From Argyresthia goedartella (Eukaryota > Arthropoda > Insecta > Lepidoptera > Argyresthiidae), in assembly GCA_949825045.1 (NCBI GenBank), contig OX463813.1, forward strand, positions 5,084,001-5,148,000: a stretch of 64,000 nucleotides of DNA, given 5' to 3'. The notes under the pieces are model-generated. The model did not search any database. It was not told where the DNA came from and saw only the letters and a list, made by a program, of their open reading frames with translations. Made by a program: the position numbers and the translations under genes. This document shows, in pieces, positions 31,814 to 42,948 of this stretch. Within the stretch, counting starts at the first letter, position 1. Each line of letters opens with the position of its first letter.

Positions 31814-32439
31814 CATATACTGTACAGAACGTCCAAGACCCATAGATTTTTATTTTCTTCCTCCCCGGGAATCGTTAATTCGAACCCCGGCCACTCTTCA
31901 TCAACTGTGCCCAAGTCCTTCTGTAGGCAGTGGCCTATGCCACACAGGTCGTAATTTGTAATTTGTAATCTCTTTATTGTCCTACCACAACACTTATCAC
32001 AGCAAATATTCAGACTTATAAGTACAAAGTCAACTAAATATCTAGGTAGTTAACAAATGGCGTAATTAGTCTCTACTAAGTACCTTGAGTAATCAGTGAA
32101 CTACGTCCGGTCGAATTTTGTTATTATTTCATGATCTATGTTTTGTACAAACAATGTCAATATGAACTACAATAGTGTGATTATAGTCCCTGTGAAGAGC
32201 GAAATAAGCAATAAGCTCAGGGTAAACTCGGTTATTGGTTCGGGGAATCACCTACCACTGGACGTCATTCGTAATTTCGTACTACTTACTACCGAACGTC
32301 CCGGCCAGTCAGTCAGTGAGTGTCGTCTCCCTGCGCGTTCGAAGTGGTACAAACAGCTGTCTGTGGTTTTGATTGTTATCTTTGGTTTAAGGTTTCCGAT
32401 AAAGGGTAAGTGAATGATTACGTGGGTTTAAATTTACCA
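31814..32439. other. Mixed non-coding stretch
   Basis: 31,850-31,950 resembles a much-diverged minus-strand SINE (CTTCCTCCCCGGG, ATTCGAACCCCGG). 31,965-32,050 resembles a non-LTR 3' end (TTTGTAATCTCTTTATTGTCC). The plus-strand frame at 32,138-32,413 is not recognisable and I would not call it a gene. Confidence 0.35.
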
Positions 32440-32449
32440 GGTATTTGTA

Positions 32450-32850
32450 AAGGTGGCTTCCCATGGTGCCCATTAGGGGAGACTCTGTAACCGGCAAAAT
32501 ATTTAAATACTATACCTCGCGCCACGAATTAAGAGTACGTTGGCGGGAATTACTCCGTGCTGTTGCGGACGGAGGCGAACTAGCCCGCACCGACGCACCA
32601 TGGGAAGAGTATCTTACGTGGTAGCGCAGACACGCCTGTCGAGGTGCGTCCGATCGGCGGCGAGGCGGTGACTTCAAAGGTGCGGTGCGAACTCGTGGTA
32701 AGTGCTTAACGAGATGGCTTCGAATCTCAAGAGTCACACAGACTGAAACGCACCGTTGGAAGAGCCTTGTGTGCGCTGCGTCACTGTCCGTAGTCGTCGG
32801 CCGTGCGCGATAAGCCGCAGAATCACGCACCGTGGGAAGCCAGGTTAACA
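32450..32850. repeat. GC-rich repeat with inverted ends
   Basis: GGTGGCTTCCCATGGTGC on the left pairs with GCACCGTGGGAAGCC near 32,828-32,842. Similar GCACCATGGGAAGAG and GCACCGTTGGAAGAG blocks repeat inside. The GC-rich open frame on the minus strand is a composition effect. Confidence 0.4.
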
Positions 32851-33063
32851 TGAATCACTCGCCTAACGCTGGCCTGTCTCTTTGCTCGCACTGCCCAAAA
32901 TATATTTGTTGATTTCCTGGTAGTCAGCGAGTAAAGGCATGTTGGGGCTGTCATCATATTCAGCCTGTCAGTGAACCCACTTTTGAAAATATGAACCCGG
33001 TTCTGTGCAACCAGCGTTTATTGTTGTCCTGCTATGTTCGCCAGCGTCCGCAGCCTAGTGGTA

Positions 33064-33245
33064 TTGTGCGACCTCTGTGGCGGTTGTGGCTATGCCTACC
33101 ATGCGAGAGGTCCGGGGTTCGATCCCCGGCAGGGGGCAAGGCATAAAAATCACAGGTTTTGGATGTTTATGTGTGTGACGTCGCTGGTTCTGGTTCCCTC
33201 AACACAGTGTATCCTAGTGTGTGGCCAGAAGCAATGTATGTGTCT
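33064..33245 (+). mobile_element. tRNA-headed SINE (family 2)
   Basis: B-box GGTTCGATCCCC, body with CAACACAGTGTATCCTAGTG and GGCCAGAAGCAATGTATG. The A-box is shortened (CTCTGTGGCGGTTGTGG). Confidence 0.75.
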
Positions 33246-33685
33246 GTATGTATATAAATGTTTATGTTTTATGTTTATGGTATTCGCACATGGGAAACGA
33301 TCGTGCGGGTAGCAACATCTGGCTGAGACGGGTACTGGATGGGTGTCCGTTTCTATGTGGCATTTGTTTCGGGCGCTTCCGTATTTAGGATGACACGTTA
33401 AGCTGTAGGTCCCGGCTACTGAGTATAGATACATTTTACGAAATAATATTTTCCTTGTATTTTTCCATTCGCGTTTTTTCCCACGATTTATTTTTTCTAA
33501 ACGTTTTTTTTACTAATAATATCTTTTTCTACACACTTTAATTTCTTCTGTTTCTTTTTGTCAGACATATGTTTTTCGATGCATTTATTTTCTCAATCCA
33601 TATTTTTCATATACATATGTTTAGCGATATGATAATTTTCCAGCTATTTATAGCCTACACTTTATGCTTGATTTAACTTACATCC

Positions 33686-33800
33686 ATACACGTCACGCCT
33701 TTTTCCCTACCTGTTGGCAGAGGCACAGATGCGCCCCCTTTTAGTCAGTTTTTCTACTCCTTTTTGCGTGACAGGGGGCTAGCCCTTTGCCGAAGCTAAG
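33686..33800 (-). mobile_element. SINE fragment (tRNA-Glu-like family, 3' body)
   Basis: The reverse complement contains GGCTAGCCCCCTGTCACGC and the GCCTCTGCCAACAGG end. Confidence 0.6.
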
Positions 33801-34083
33801 GATATATGTGTGACTCAAAAAAGAAAACAGAAAATAGAACAAGTTAAGCATCGCGGAGTCAAATCGCCAGCCACCCTTACAGTCTTCACAAAATAAAAGG
33901 CCCAGTGAGAGCGTCCGTGTCACTGACGTAATGTGGAACTTAGTTTGGAACTTAGTTTGGACCTTTTATTCTGTGAAGACTGTAATTTATTTATTATATC
34001 GGTTAAAGGAAAAAAACGGATTGTGACGGACTGGCAAAAAGAATCAGAAGTAATGAAAGCGTGTAGAAAAATATACTAATATA

Positions 34084-34282
34084 GCTTGTCAAATTCGTAC
34101 GTAGCACTCCCATGGTCTGCGGGCGACGGGGGACGAAAGATGCGGGGGCGGGAAAGAAGAGCGCGGGCGGTTTCTAATATGCGCCCCGCCGCCCGCGCTC
34201 TTCTTTCCCGCCCTCGCAGCCCCCGCATCTTTCGTCCCGTCGCCCGCAGACCTTGGGAGTGCTACGTACGAATTTGACAAGC
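34084..34282. repeat. 199-bp GC-rich near-perfect palindrome
   Basis: GCTTGTCAAATTCGTACGTA and onward pairs with the right arm ending TACGTACGAATTTGACAAGC, about 93 bp per arm with a short centre (TTTCTAATATGC). It is much richer in GC than its flanks. Mirror open frames appear on both strands and are not genes. Confidence 0.9.
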
Positions 34283-34373
34283 AAAAAACGCTTAGAAAAA
34301 AAAAATGTAGGAAAAAACGCGAATGGAAAAAAAAAAAATAGGAAAATATTATTTCGGAAAATTTATCTAATAA

Positions 34374-34663
34374 AGTCTGGCAAACGAAAGCGTGACCTGG
34401 AGTTTTCTTAAAAGTTTCAATATGGCAACAATATTATGCTGTCAAAGGCACGTCAAACGACAAAGTGATAGATAGTCACACTCCGTTCCGTTATTCTGAA
34501 CCTCTGTCTCTCATTCTAGCTGTAACGCTTCCGTACAGCAGAAAGAGAGGCAAAGATCTTTAGAATAACTGAACGGAGTGTAGTGATCTATGTTAGTGAT
34601 ACCACATAGAGGTTTTATGAATTCTACCACGTTTTCTCAGGTCACGCTTTCGTTTGCCAGACT
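34374..34663. mobile_element. MITE with 26-bp perfect terminal inverted repeats
   Basis: AGTCTGGCAAACGAAAGCGT plus GACCTG at 34,374-34,399 is exactly inverted at 34,638-34,663. Inside, ACACTCCGTTCCGTTATTC and GAATAACTGAACGGAGTGT form a second, imperfect hairpin. Confidence 0.85.
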
Positions 34664-34969
34664 ATATACTCCGGCTACTATCTCTATTCACTGGTAGAAG
34701 TCGTAAAGCTGCGGCAGCTTGAAAATACCTGACATTCGGGTTGGCAACACTTCATCAACCCGCAGTGAGCCAGCGTGGTGGAGTATGACTCAATATTACT
34801 CGTATCCGGGTAAATGCCCGTGCCCCTCGTTGGGGTCAGTAATAGGCTACACGACACCTTCGCTATGTCATCAGGACGTGGACTACATTTTACTTCATTA
34901 TTAAAAAAATACACAAACATAAACATCGATATGCCTGTATATCAATGTTTATGTTTGTGTTTTTTTTTA

Positions 34970-35147
34970 CATACATTGCTTCTGGCCCCACACTAGGATA
35001 CCCTGTGTCGTGGGAACTAGAAACAGCGAGGTCACTTATAAACATCCAAGACCTGGTTTTTTTTGTATCCCCAGCCGGGGATCGAACCCGGAACCTCTCG
35101 TATTGTAGGCTGAGCCATAACCGCACCGCCACAGTAGTAGAATAAGC
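34970..35147 (-). mobile_element. tRNA-headed SINE (family 2)
   Basis: The reverse complement has the B-box GGTTCGATCCCCGGCTG and the CCCACGACACAGGGTATCC body. Confidence 0.8.
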
Positions 35148-35254
35148 ACATCTCTTTAGAATTCGTGTGTGCATATACATATAGAAGCACACACGAAAAA
35201 ACCGAAGGCAATGTATAAAATGTTTTTTATTTTACCCTTTGCCTAGGCAATGTA

Positions 35255-35350
35255 TCATCATAATCATCATCAATCAGCCCACATTCACCCACTGCTGGGT
35301 ATAGGCCTCTTCTTCACCACGCCATCCACTCCGGTCCTGAGCCTCCCGCA
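35255..35350 (-). pseudogene. RTE-type 3' end scrap
   Basis: The minus strand reads LREAQDRSGWRGVVKKR then CCCAGCAGTGGG and a (GAT)n-like tail, the usual terminus of lepidopteran RTE-type elements. Confidence 0.55.
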
Positions 35351-36472
35351 ATGGCAATATACATACACTATGCCTTAATCGTCATTTCCTCATAATATGT
35401 ATTCATAATATGTGGTTAATATGTATTTTACAATTGCCCTACGATTGTCACCATTTTCTTTTTTAAATAAGTTTTAAGTTTATTATGAATCATTCCACAC
35501 AATGTCTGACCTCGTCGAGGTATTTTATAGAATATTTTGTTATTAGCTGAACCCGCATGTTTCACTGCACATACTTACTGGGTTGGCTGGAAGAGATTAA
35601 ATTTAGGAATAAGCCCGCCTTTTTACATTTTATTTCCCAATGGGTCAATTGTTTTTACTGTCGTTTTATGCAAAAAACGATATAATAATAATTATAATAA
35701 TAGAATACAAATTTTAGTGTAATACGAGTAAATATTGTTTGAGAGATTTGTTCATAAATTGCCTAAAGAGTCCCAGTATTCTACACATGGCCTACATTAC
35801 ATGGCCTTGCAAACCTACTCAAGAAAGCACCGAGCAGTATACGCTCTACTGCATTAACAAGAAATTACATCTATTCTCGAGTACACTGATTTCATAAGCA
35901 CTGAAAACCAATTACCTACACGGGCTGTTGTTTTGTAAAGTTACAACAGACTCAGGCGTAGTTCATTTATTTTCGCGACATTAAAGCAAGATATATTCAT
36001 TTTTTTTCTTTGAAAATTACCCAAAAACCAGTAAATTGTGTCCTCAATTTTATCGCGTGCTACCGCGCTCGCAATATCGGGCACTCGGCGAGCGAACGCT
36101 TCCTGGACGTCCGCACGTTGCGGCTATTCCGAGGCACGATTGAGCACGGACGGCAATTTGTGAATCAAAATTATGCGAGCGAAAGATAACACTACTTTTT
36201 TGTTACAAGCGGGAGTAAACGTCCCTGAGCCGGTCGTAACTTTACAGAACAACAACCTGTATGTTATGAAAATGTGTCATTAGGTTGAAGTGAATAATTT
36301 AGGCATCAATATTTTATAACTTAGTGCAATAGGTAAAATGTACTAATACATTTATTATAACTAGGTACTCTATCTCATTTGGGCCTGTAAAGTTAGACAT
36401 TAAGAGGAGAAATAAATACTTTAAATAATTTGCCGTTAACACATACATTAATTACTTACACCTTATTAACAG
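35351..36472. other. Upstream region of the SMYD-type gene
   Basis: 35,537-35,640 carries the GGCTGGAAGAGAT 3'-UTR motif of a non-LTR family. The rest is AT-rich apart from a GC-richer patch at 36,050-36,150 that could be promoter or first-exon sequence. No start site can be fixed. Confidence 0.35.
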
Positions 36473-36620
36473 ATGCCAATTGTCAGAATAAAATTAAATA
36501 AATTGCAAAGGGCGATGTTCTTTCAATTGGATTCAGATGACTCTTCGGATCCAGAGTTAGAGTTCAGCACTGATTCGGAAGAATCAGCTGATGAAGATGA
36601 AGACCAGATTCCTGGAGTAG
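36473..36620 (+). CDS. SMYD-type protein, exon 1 (acidic N-terminus)
   Basis: ATG at 36,473, then MPIVRIKLNKLQ and a strongly acidic serine stretch (DSDDSSDPELEFSTDSEE, ADEDED), probably disordered. The likely donor is G|GTAATA at 36,621, giving a 100-bp intron with acceptor TTTCCAG at 36,714-36,720 and joining in phase 1 to exon 2. Reading through instead meets a stop at 36,689. The ATG is preceded directly by TTATTAACAG, which also looks like an acceptor, so the true first exon may lie further upstream. Confidence 0.5.
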
Positions 36621-36720
36621 GTAATAATTCATCACGTTCTACGAGAACTGATTACTTTAGTGATGTTGGCGGAGAATATGGGTCTGATTAAGATTACAAT
36701 AATATTTTTCTCATTTCCAG

Positions 36721-38148
36721 GCGTTAACATGTGGGGCCAGTTACAGACTGATTTTGGTGCCAGATGGGATAACCCAGCATATCTCGGTCAGTTAATGGAG
36801 CAGCTGGAGATATCCAGCCTATACAACGCGATGAAGCAAGACGACCTATCTTATGCTGTGATGGTGGCTTCCCAATTATTGAAGTCAAAATTCAAAATGC
36901 CGCAATTCAAAAAGATGGAAAAGAGTGAGGAAACATCTGAAATTCATCGGAAACTTGGCAACGAGGCTCTACAAAGAAAGAAGTTTCAAAAAACCTTGGA
37001 GTGCTATAATAAGGCTCTGTTGTTTGCACCAACTGGCTCCCGGGCCATGAAACTAGCCTATAGCAACAGATCTGCACTACTGTACTCTTTAAAATTATTC
37101 ACAGCAACACTTAAAGATATTGAAACAGTCTTCACATTAGGATGTCCTGAAGATCTAGTAGAAAGGCTCAGGAAGCGCAAAGATGAATGCACAGCAAAAT
37201 TCCGGAGGGAGAAAATGGTAGAGAAGCATGTCTACGCGCAAGAAGACTTCTTCAAATTTAATGTAAAAAGGAATGCCGACATACCTTGCGCTAGCAGCCA
37301 TGTTGGGGTATCGTTGGAGGCTGGAGTTCCTAAAATCGTTGCTTTAAAACAAATTGAAGTTGGACAACTAGTCGCGGTAGAAGAAGCATTCATAAGCGAG
37401 AATGGGGATAGAAACAGATTATCAGCCTGCCACTACTGTCACAAGTTACATCTTAACCTGATCCCTTGCGACAAGTGCTGTTTCGCACTTTTCTGTGGCA
37501 GCGACTGCAAAAGAAAATGCAACGAGGAATACCACGACATAGAGTGTCAGATAATGGAGTTTCTGAACGAAGTTCGAAAGAGATACGATTATTTTGTCAT
37601 CACTGTCAAAGCTGCCATAAAAATGTGGAAATTGTCAAAGGACTGGTCTAAAATTATATCGTCTTCTGTAGAAATGGGCAGGAAAATGTCAGTAAAAACT
37701 TCTAAGAATAATATGTTCGATCCCAAAAACCCGTTTTCTTTGTTGAACTTTGATGACGAAAAGCATTTGAACTATGGGATTTTGTACAACTACAGCTGGT
37801 GCTGTGCAGTAGTATTGCACCTTCTGTCAAAGGTACCTAATTTTTGGCCAAAAGCGGATGATGAGAAACAAATGGCCATTAGATCCATGGGGAGACTCTT
37901 ACTTGGTTTACGATTATTTGTACCGCAGATAGATATCAAAGAAAGTACTGTGGTGATAAAGAGTGATTATAAAGATGGTCGTACTGGTGATTACTCCGTC
38001 GATGAGCACGTCTTTCACATTTCTCGTTTGCCAGCAAGTTGAAGCATAAGTGCCATGCTAACCTTAAGACTATCGGGCTTAATAATAATATTGCATTGGT
38101 TGCCATCAAACCCATAAACCGTGGTGAGGAGTTGACAATATCTTACAA
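36721..38148 (+). CDS. SMYD-type (TPR-MYND-SET) protein, exon 2
   Basis: Likely a SMYD4-like lysine methyltransferase-family protein or a non-catalytic insect relative. In order: a TPR-like region (about 36,940-37,140, HRKLGNEALQRKKF, CYNKALLFAP, YSNRSALLYS), the first part of SET (GVPKIVALKQIEVGQLVAVE, about 37,325), and a MYND zinc finger (about 37,425-37,550: CHYC, CDKCC, FCGSDC, H and C ligands). The split SET region follows. The frame breaks at about 38,035-38,040: the upstream frame stops at 38,040, while the next frame continues with KLKHKCHANL and GEELTISY up to a donor AA|GTAAGT at 38,148. The usual NHSCxPN of SET domains reads KHKCHAN. A one-base deletion, assembly error or pseudogenisation could explain the shift. 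Confidence 0.75.
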
Positions 38149-38369
38149 GTAAGTATTATTCTATAAAACGAATCATCATCTCGACCTGTTAGCCCTCAGC
38201 AGGGCTCTTGATAGGTACTGTCTTCCATTTATTCCGATCTTGGGCCATATGCTTCTGCCCCGACCAGTCTGGGCACACTCATAATGGCGGCATCTTGATA
38301 CTGATTTGATCAGAGCAACATTAATTTTGACTTCTCCATACAGTTTGGGCTAGGCGATCAGCTGTTTTC

Positions 38370-38700
38370 ATAATTTCATAATTTCTTTATTGCACACAAA
38401 TCATATAAAAAACAAGAGTTACATAAAAAAGTGTACAAAAGCGAGCTTATCTCTAATAAGAGATCTCTTCCAGCAAACCAGGTAAACATTGGAAAAGTTG
38501 ATAGTTGAGCAGGGTTAGACCTTTGTGTATAATATATAAAATAAACTATTAACTATAATAATATACTAAGCACTTATAATATACTACAACTACTATTTTA
38601 TACACTATACTAATACATACTAACATGCATACTACCTATATCTCTAAAGGGAGAGGTAATGCTTCTTCACACGACTTTTAAAGATATTGTTTTGAATGGA
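38370..38700 (-). mobile_element. Non-LTR 3' UTR fragment in intron
   Basis: TTTCTTTATTGCACAC followed by CTTATCTCTAATAAGAGATCTCTTCCAGC, the inverted GCTGGAAGAGATC motif also seen at 27,640, 29,610 and 59,910. CGACTTTTAAAGATATTG near 38,678 may be the ORF end. Confidence 0.5.
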
Positions 38701-38956
38701 GAAGTGATAAATAAAGTTGATTAGATCAAATCAGGTTCATAGTAAAAGTTGTTCAGAAAATGCCCATAGCAACCCCTTAAATATGACTACACCTTTCTGT
38801 CACATTCTGTTTAATAATAATTTTGTCAGTGTTTTTTAAAAGCTGATAAAAGCGTTTTACTTCAAAAAAAATGTCATATTCTAAATTACTATAGCTACTT
38901 ACCAGAATAACATGCATTAAACCCTTTCCGGTCAGAAGCATACAAAAAATTAATTG

Positions 38957-39212
38957 ACAGACGACCCAAATGGTCGAGTCGGCAGTGACCCTGCCTATGA
39001 AGCCAAGGGTCCCGGGATCGAGTCCCGGTGGGGGTAAATATTTGTTTGATGAAAACGTATGTTTGTACCCTAGTCATGGTTGTTTATCTATCTAAGTATA
39101 ATATTTATCTTTATAAGTATGTGTATCGTTGTCTAGAACCCAATATACAGGGAATCCTAGTTTGGAGCTAGATCTATGTGTGTAAATAGTGTCCAAGGTC
39201 CAAGGTACTTTT
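38957..39212 (+). mobile_element. tRNA-headed SINE (family 1) in intron
   Basis: GTCGAGTCGGCAGTG and B-box GGATCGAGTCCC (one change from the other copies). The full body ends GTGTCCAAGG. Confidence 0.85.
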
Positions 39213-39540
39213 TTGGACTTTATGGCCAACATATAGTTGAATAATTGGTGGGAATATATTTCCCTCTAATCAGAAAATGCTAAAAGCATGGTTCATTGAC
39301 TCCGCTAACAAAATGTATGTAATACGACGTTTGCCATCATCAAATCAAACGTCAAATCTCATACTTTTTTACAACGTCAATGTACTTTATTGCTCGGTTA
39401 TCTGGCATTAGCTAAGCTTCTGTTCGTATATGTTACCGGCAATCTGTATAATGCAGGCATTGCAATGTATAAAATACTATTATTATAAATGTCCGTTACA
39501 TACTTTACCTAGTTAATATAAACAACTGCAGAGCAATGAT

Positions 39541-39890
39541 CAATGCCACAATGCCGGTCGAACATGCGGTTCCTCAACACATCGAAGAGAGCTTATGATA
39601 TGTGTGTAGATAAACTAGTGTATGCAACTGTACATAATTAGGCATTATATATCAGTCACATAAACTACAGATTATAACTAACGAGTGGAGTGTGACTTGA
39701 CCTACTGAGGTATACTGCCTCTTTTTTTAACCTTGTTTTATTAATATTTTCAACCTCCCATCAGTACTGATGTACATTAGGCATTAAAACTCTCGAGTGA
39801 TATTATTATGAAACTCGCCTTCGACTCGTTCATAAACCCACTCTCGAGTATGAATGCCCTCCATTATATAGCAGTCACATAAACTACTAT
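39541..39890 (+). repeat. Repeat family C copy in intron
   Basis: The plus strand reads RFLNTSKRAYDMCVDKLVY then a TAG at about 39,640, almost the same peptide as on the minus strand at 63,297-63,400. CAGTCACATAAACTAC occurs at 39,655 and 39,872. Confidence 0.6.
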
Positions 39891-39918
39891 TTTGTATCAA
39901 CCTTGCCTTCTCTTTCAG

Positions 39919-40267
39919 CTTTGATATGACCGAAACCCGCTCAGCAAGGATGACTCGAAGGGAAACCCTGTACAAAGAGTTCCACGTGGTGTGCTCGTGC
40001 CATTTTTGCGAACCTGGTCTCTCCAACTACCCCCTGAACGAAGCTCAGACGGCTTGCATGACCAAACTCAATATGAAGAAAATTTTTGAAGAGTCGTCTA
40101 CGGCTGACGGAGCTGAGCGGAACTACAAAAGTTTATGCAAGGCTTTAACAGTATTTTCCGATCTTCCATATGTTACACCGCACGACATTTTGATAGGACT
40201 ATTTTTGAAATGTTTGTTTGCATTCCAAGTATCGTGGACGAGAAATACCATTTTGCAGTCTGAATGA
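39919..40267 (+). CDS. SMYD-type protein, last exon (post-SET)
   Basis: The acceptor CTTTCAG|C joins in frame to exon 2, giving ...TISY-N-FDMTETRSARMTRR. It then has the post-SET zinc cluster CSCHFC (about 39,990-40,010) after RRETLYKEFHVV, and a helical tail to TGA at 40,267. The post-SET cysteines, lost in many SET pseudogenes, are kept. A poly-A signal follows about 60 bases later. Confidence 0.75.
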
Positions 40268-40325
40268 TTACCAAATGCTGAACCGGTTCAAATTTAAGTC
40301 AACAATATAGATGCCACAAACTTTA

Positions 40326-40331
40326 AATAAA
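40326..40331 (+). terminator. Poly-A signal AATAAA
   Basis: 58 bases after the last stop codon of the SMYD-type gene, followed by a T/G-rich stretch. Confidence 0.6.
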
Positions 40332-40349
40332 ACAATTGTCTAATGTGTT

Positions 40350-40845
40350 CATTTATTTTTCACACCTTTCATTCGGAAAAGTTAGTTTTGCTCCATGACG
40401 AGAGGGACCAAAATGCTACTTTTCTGTTTAAGCTACTTTTTTAATTTATTTATTGGCATGTAGCCTTTAGGCAATGTGCCAATTGAACACAGATTTTAAT
40501 AAAATAATCGATTGTAATTTCATCGTTACTGATTAAAAACGAACATGTATCAAGTTTTAACTTTAGCAACCTTATATAAAATATTAAGAATTTTTCGTAA
40601 TATTTAAAAAAATGTCACAATAAAGTATATGTTTTACTGTTATCAAAACTATCGATGACGGTTATTGTGATATAATGGGTATTGATATCCGATACCATTG
40701 TAATATTCGATTCGAAGATTTTATCTTTGGTGACCTTTCCCTAATCATTCACAATCCGCCATTATAAAAAAGGTTCTGTTTTCGTTGTTCGATTACTGTA
40801 CATGTGTGGTGTGTACGATTACTGTACGTGAGTAGTGAAAGTAAA
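40350..40845. other. AT-rich spacer
   Basis: Lies between the SMYD-type gene and the CR1-like element. AATTTATTTATTGGCATGTAGCC near 40,440 resembles a retroelement 3' end. No gene was seen. Confidence 0.35.
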
Positions 40846-41104
40846 ATTCAAATTCAAATTCAAAAATAGTTTATTTCCATAAGAAACACATAGGTAACAT
40901 TTGGAGAATGTCAAATCTTAAACTAACACATGTATAAGGTACAGGGAAATATAGAACTCAATTTGAATTCCGTCACCTCAATGTTTTAGATGCTGGAGGC
41001 AAAGAGGCGACTAGAAACCTCCAGCTTTAAACGTTATTTTTAACAGAATTGGAGCAAACACCTTCCCAAGCTTTCTTGTCTTCTACATAATCTGATATTT
41101 TGTA

Positions 41105-41220
41105 GTAACCTTTTTTACATTAGTGATTTTAACAACATTTTTAAATTTATTTACAGACAATTCTTTTAACTCAGTCGGTATTTTGTTGTAAAAGCGAATA
41201 CATTGCCCTTTAAAAGATAC
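41105..41220 (-). pseudogene. ORF2 C-terminus of CR1-like copy 2
   Basis: The minus strand reads VSFKGQCIRFYNKIPTELKE, then the SVNKF end and a KKGYYKISDYVEDKKAW-type terminus near 41,100. It continues in frame from 47,241 once the DIRS element is removed. Confidence 0.75.
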
Positions 41221-41239
41221 ATTAAATATCTTGACCGAT

Positions 41240-41428
41240 ATTCAGGGCCTAATTAAAAACATGAGAAGACATCCTTGATTTTCAGTGCTAAACTAGTGAC
41301 GTATATCCGGTCCGTCCGTTCCCGCCCGGATGTTCGGTTAAGCCGCGTGGTACCTTGTTTGCGCGCGCGCCCCACCACACCACCGAGGCAGTTCGGATTG
41401 TTGAATTCGAATTTAGCTTCATTGGCGT
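41240..41428 (+). repeat. DIRS left inverted terminal repeat
   Basis: CAGGGCCTAATTAAAAACAT onward, GC-rich in the middle (GCGCGCGCGCCCCACC), ending AATTTAGCTTCATTGG. Complement of 46,993-47,190 with few differences. Confidence 0.9.
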
Positions 41429-41589
41429 CTTGATTTTCGCACGGCACAGTCGCTGCTCAGCTCCTGAGTACGGCCCGCCAAAAATCTATACATCGTGACG
41501 TGAGAACTTCTTTTGCATATTATAACCAACTGTTCGTTAAAGAATTTCTTAGAATTTTCTGATTTATTGCAGGCAAATAAAAGATTCCC

Positions 41590-42878
41590 AACGGTGTGAC
41601 CGTTCGTTTGTGTAAAATAGAGCAAGAAACCCCGGAGGTTCCGTCCAGTGTGGAGCACGTGGCGGCGCGTAAGGATAAAGGCAAGAAAAGGCGGAAACCG
41701 GTGAGCTCTTCGGACTCCGATAATTCTAGTTCGTCCTCGTCGAGTTTCTCGGAAAGCGACGATCGCAGGAAGCGGTACCGACGGCGCAAACGCATCAAGG
41801 AACGGTAGTTCGATCTTCTTTTTAACGAGATTAAAGATCTTAAAAGCCAACTTGCTGCTACACAGGAATTTCACGAATATGATTGTGAACCACGGCATGA
41901 CTTGATTGACCCTAATGTTAGTGGAGACCTCTACGAAAGTCATGTTGAGGAGTCCGAGCCCGCCAACATTGACTCGGCTTTCGAGGTCGATCTTAACATT
42001 TTTACTGGTACAAAAACCAAGGAGCCCGCTGTACCGCAGGCGTCTCCCAAACTAACACAACAATTAAAAGATTTGCAGCGATTCAATAGCCAGGACTGGA
42101 TTAACGTCCGATATGCCGACGTCCAAAACACTATTTATTTGCGCCGGGTTTCACTAATCTTGAAGCTAATGACGAGATAAAGAGGTACGATACATCTAAA
42201 ACTACCTTAAACATGGAAAAGGCTTTTGCCGGCATTTCCTATGCATTGCTCAAACAGCGCGACGCGCTTTTGAGTGAATTACAAGCCTTTCTAGCCTGGG
42301 CGCATCAGATCGAAAACCTACGATTCGACGATATCCATACAAAGCTCAAAGAAATGTTGGCCAATGGTGAGTATAGCAAGATTTCAAACGAGGCTCTCCA
42401 GCTCGTCTGTGGACACCGGGCTGAACTTATTCAATACCGCAGAGAAGGCATACTCTCATCAGTAAAAGACCAGTACCACTAAAATACATTACGCAAAATT
42501 GCGCCGTCAGGTTCTCATCTATTTGAAGCCGACAAATTTAATGCTTTATTGGAAAAAGCGGGTGGAGTTAAAAATGTGTGTTGGGTGGAAGGAATGTCTC
42601 GCTACAATACTGCGCCACAGTACGAGCCTTCAACTTCTACCCGCAGTCAGACGCAGAAACAGGCCGCAACTTATAACAATCGCGCGCAATATCATAATCA
42701 AAGCCAGTATCATACTTCGGCCCGAGGCAGGATAAATAATAATTCGTTTCGCGGGCGAGGCGCGCGGGGTTCACGCGGCCGTGATCTCCCCGACAGGTCA
42801 GGAAGGGATTATCAACCCAGACGTTCTCCCTCATCCCACCGGGATAGGAGACACCAAACCCATAAACGAAAATATTGA
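41590..42878 (+). pseudogene. DIRS gag-like ORF, broken
   Basis: A serine/lysine-rich start (KGKKRRKPVSSSDSDNSSS) with basic RRKRYRRRKR, then in-frame TAG at 41,806. The coiled-coil-like LLFNEIKDLKSQLA and acidic region follow, a frame shift comes near 42,130, then AFAGISYALLKQRDALL, in-frame TAA at 42,481 and a glycine/arginine-rich tail (RGRGARGSRGR) to TGA at 42,878. The layout fits DIRS gag proteins: charged, with an RG-rich nucleic-acid binding end. Confidence 0.7.
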
Positions 42879-42948
42879 CTATGCCATGCACATGCATGCA
42901 AAATTTCACGCCGGACAACTCCGCATGTACTACGATCGTTGGAAATAG

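Larger units (their letters stand above)
33435..34365. mobile_element. Large inverted-repeat element enclosing palindrome
   Basis: AATAATATTTTCCTTG, TTTTTCCATTCGCGTTTTTTCC and TTTTCTAAACG at 33,440-33,508 are inverted at 34,285-34,355 as the matching GGAAAATATTATTTCGG and AAAAACGCGAATGG blocks. It holds a SINE fragment and the GC-rich palindrome. No coding capacity was seen. Confidence 0.5.
38149..39918 (+). other. Intron 2 of the SMYD-type gene
   Basis: GTAAGT at 38,149 and CTTTCAG ending at 39,918. It holds a minus-strand non-LTR 3' UTR, a SINE and family C repeat blocks, which account for most of its 1.77 kb. Confidence 0.7.

Noticed and set aside
32510..32851. 113-codon arginine-rich minus-strand frame
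   Set aside because: Lies across a GC-rich repeat with inverted ends; no family resemblance and composition explains the length.
34086..34280. Pair of 63-codon frames on opposite strands with the same N-terminus (MSNSYVALP)
   Set aside because: Mirror product of the 199-bp palindrome.
37970..38040. A tiny intron that would repair the SET frame break
   Set aside because: The only acceptor (TTTGCCAG at about 38,034) needs a phase-2 donor, and no GT in the right phase was found in the preceding 60-90 bases.
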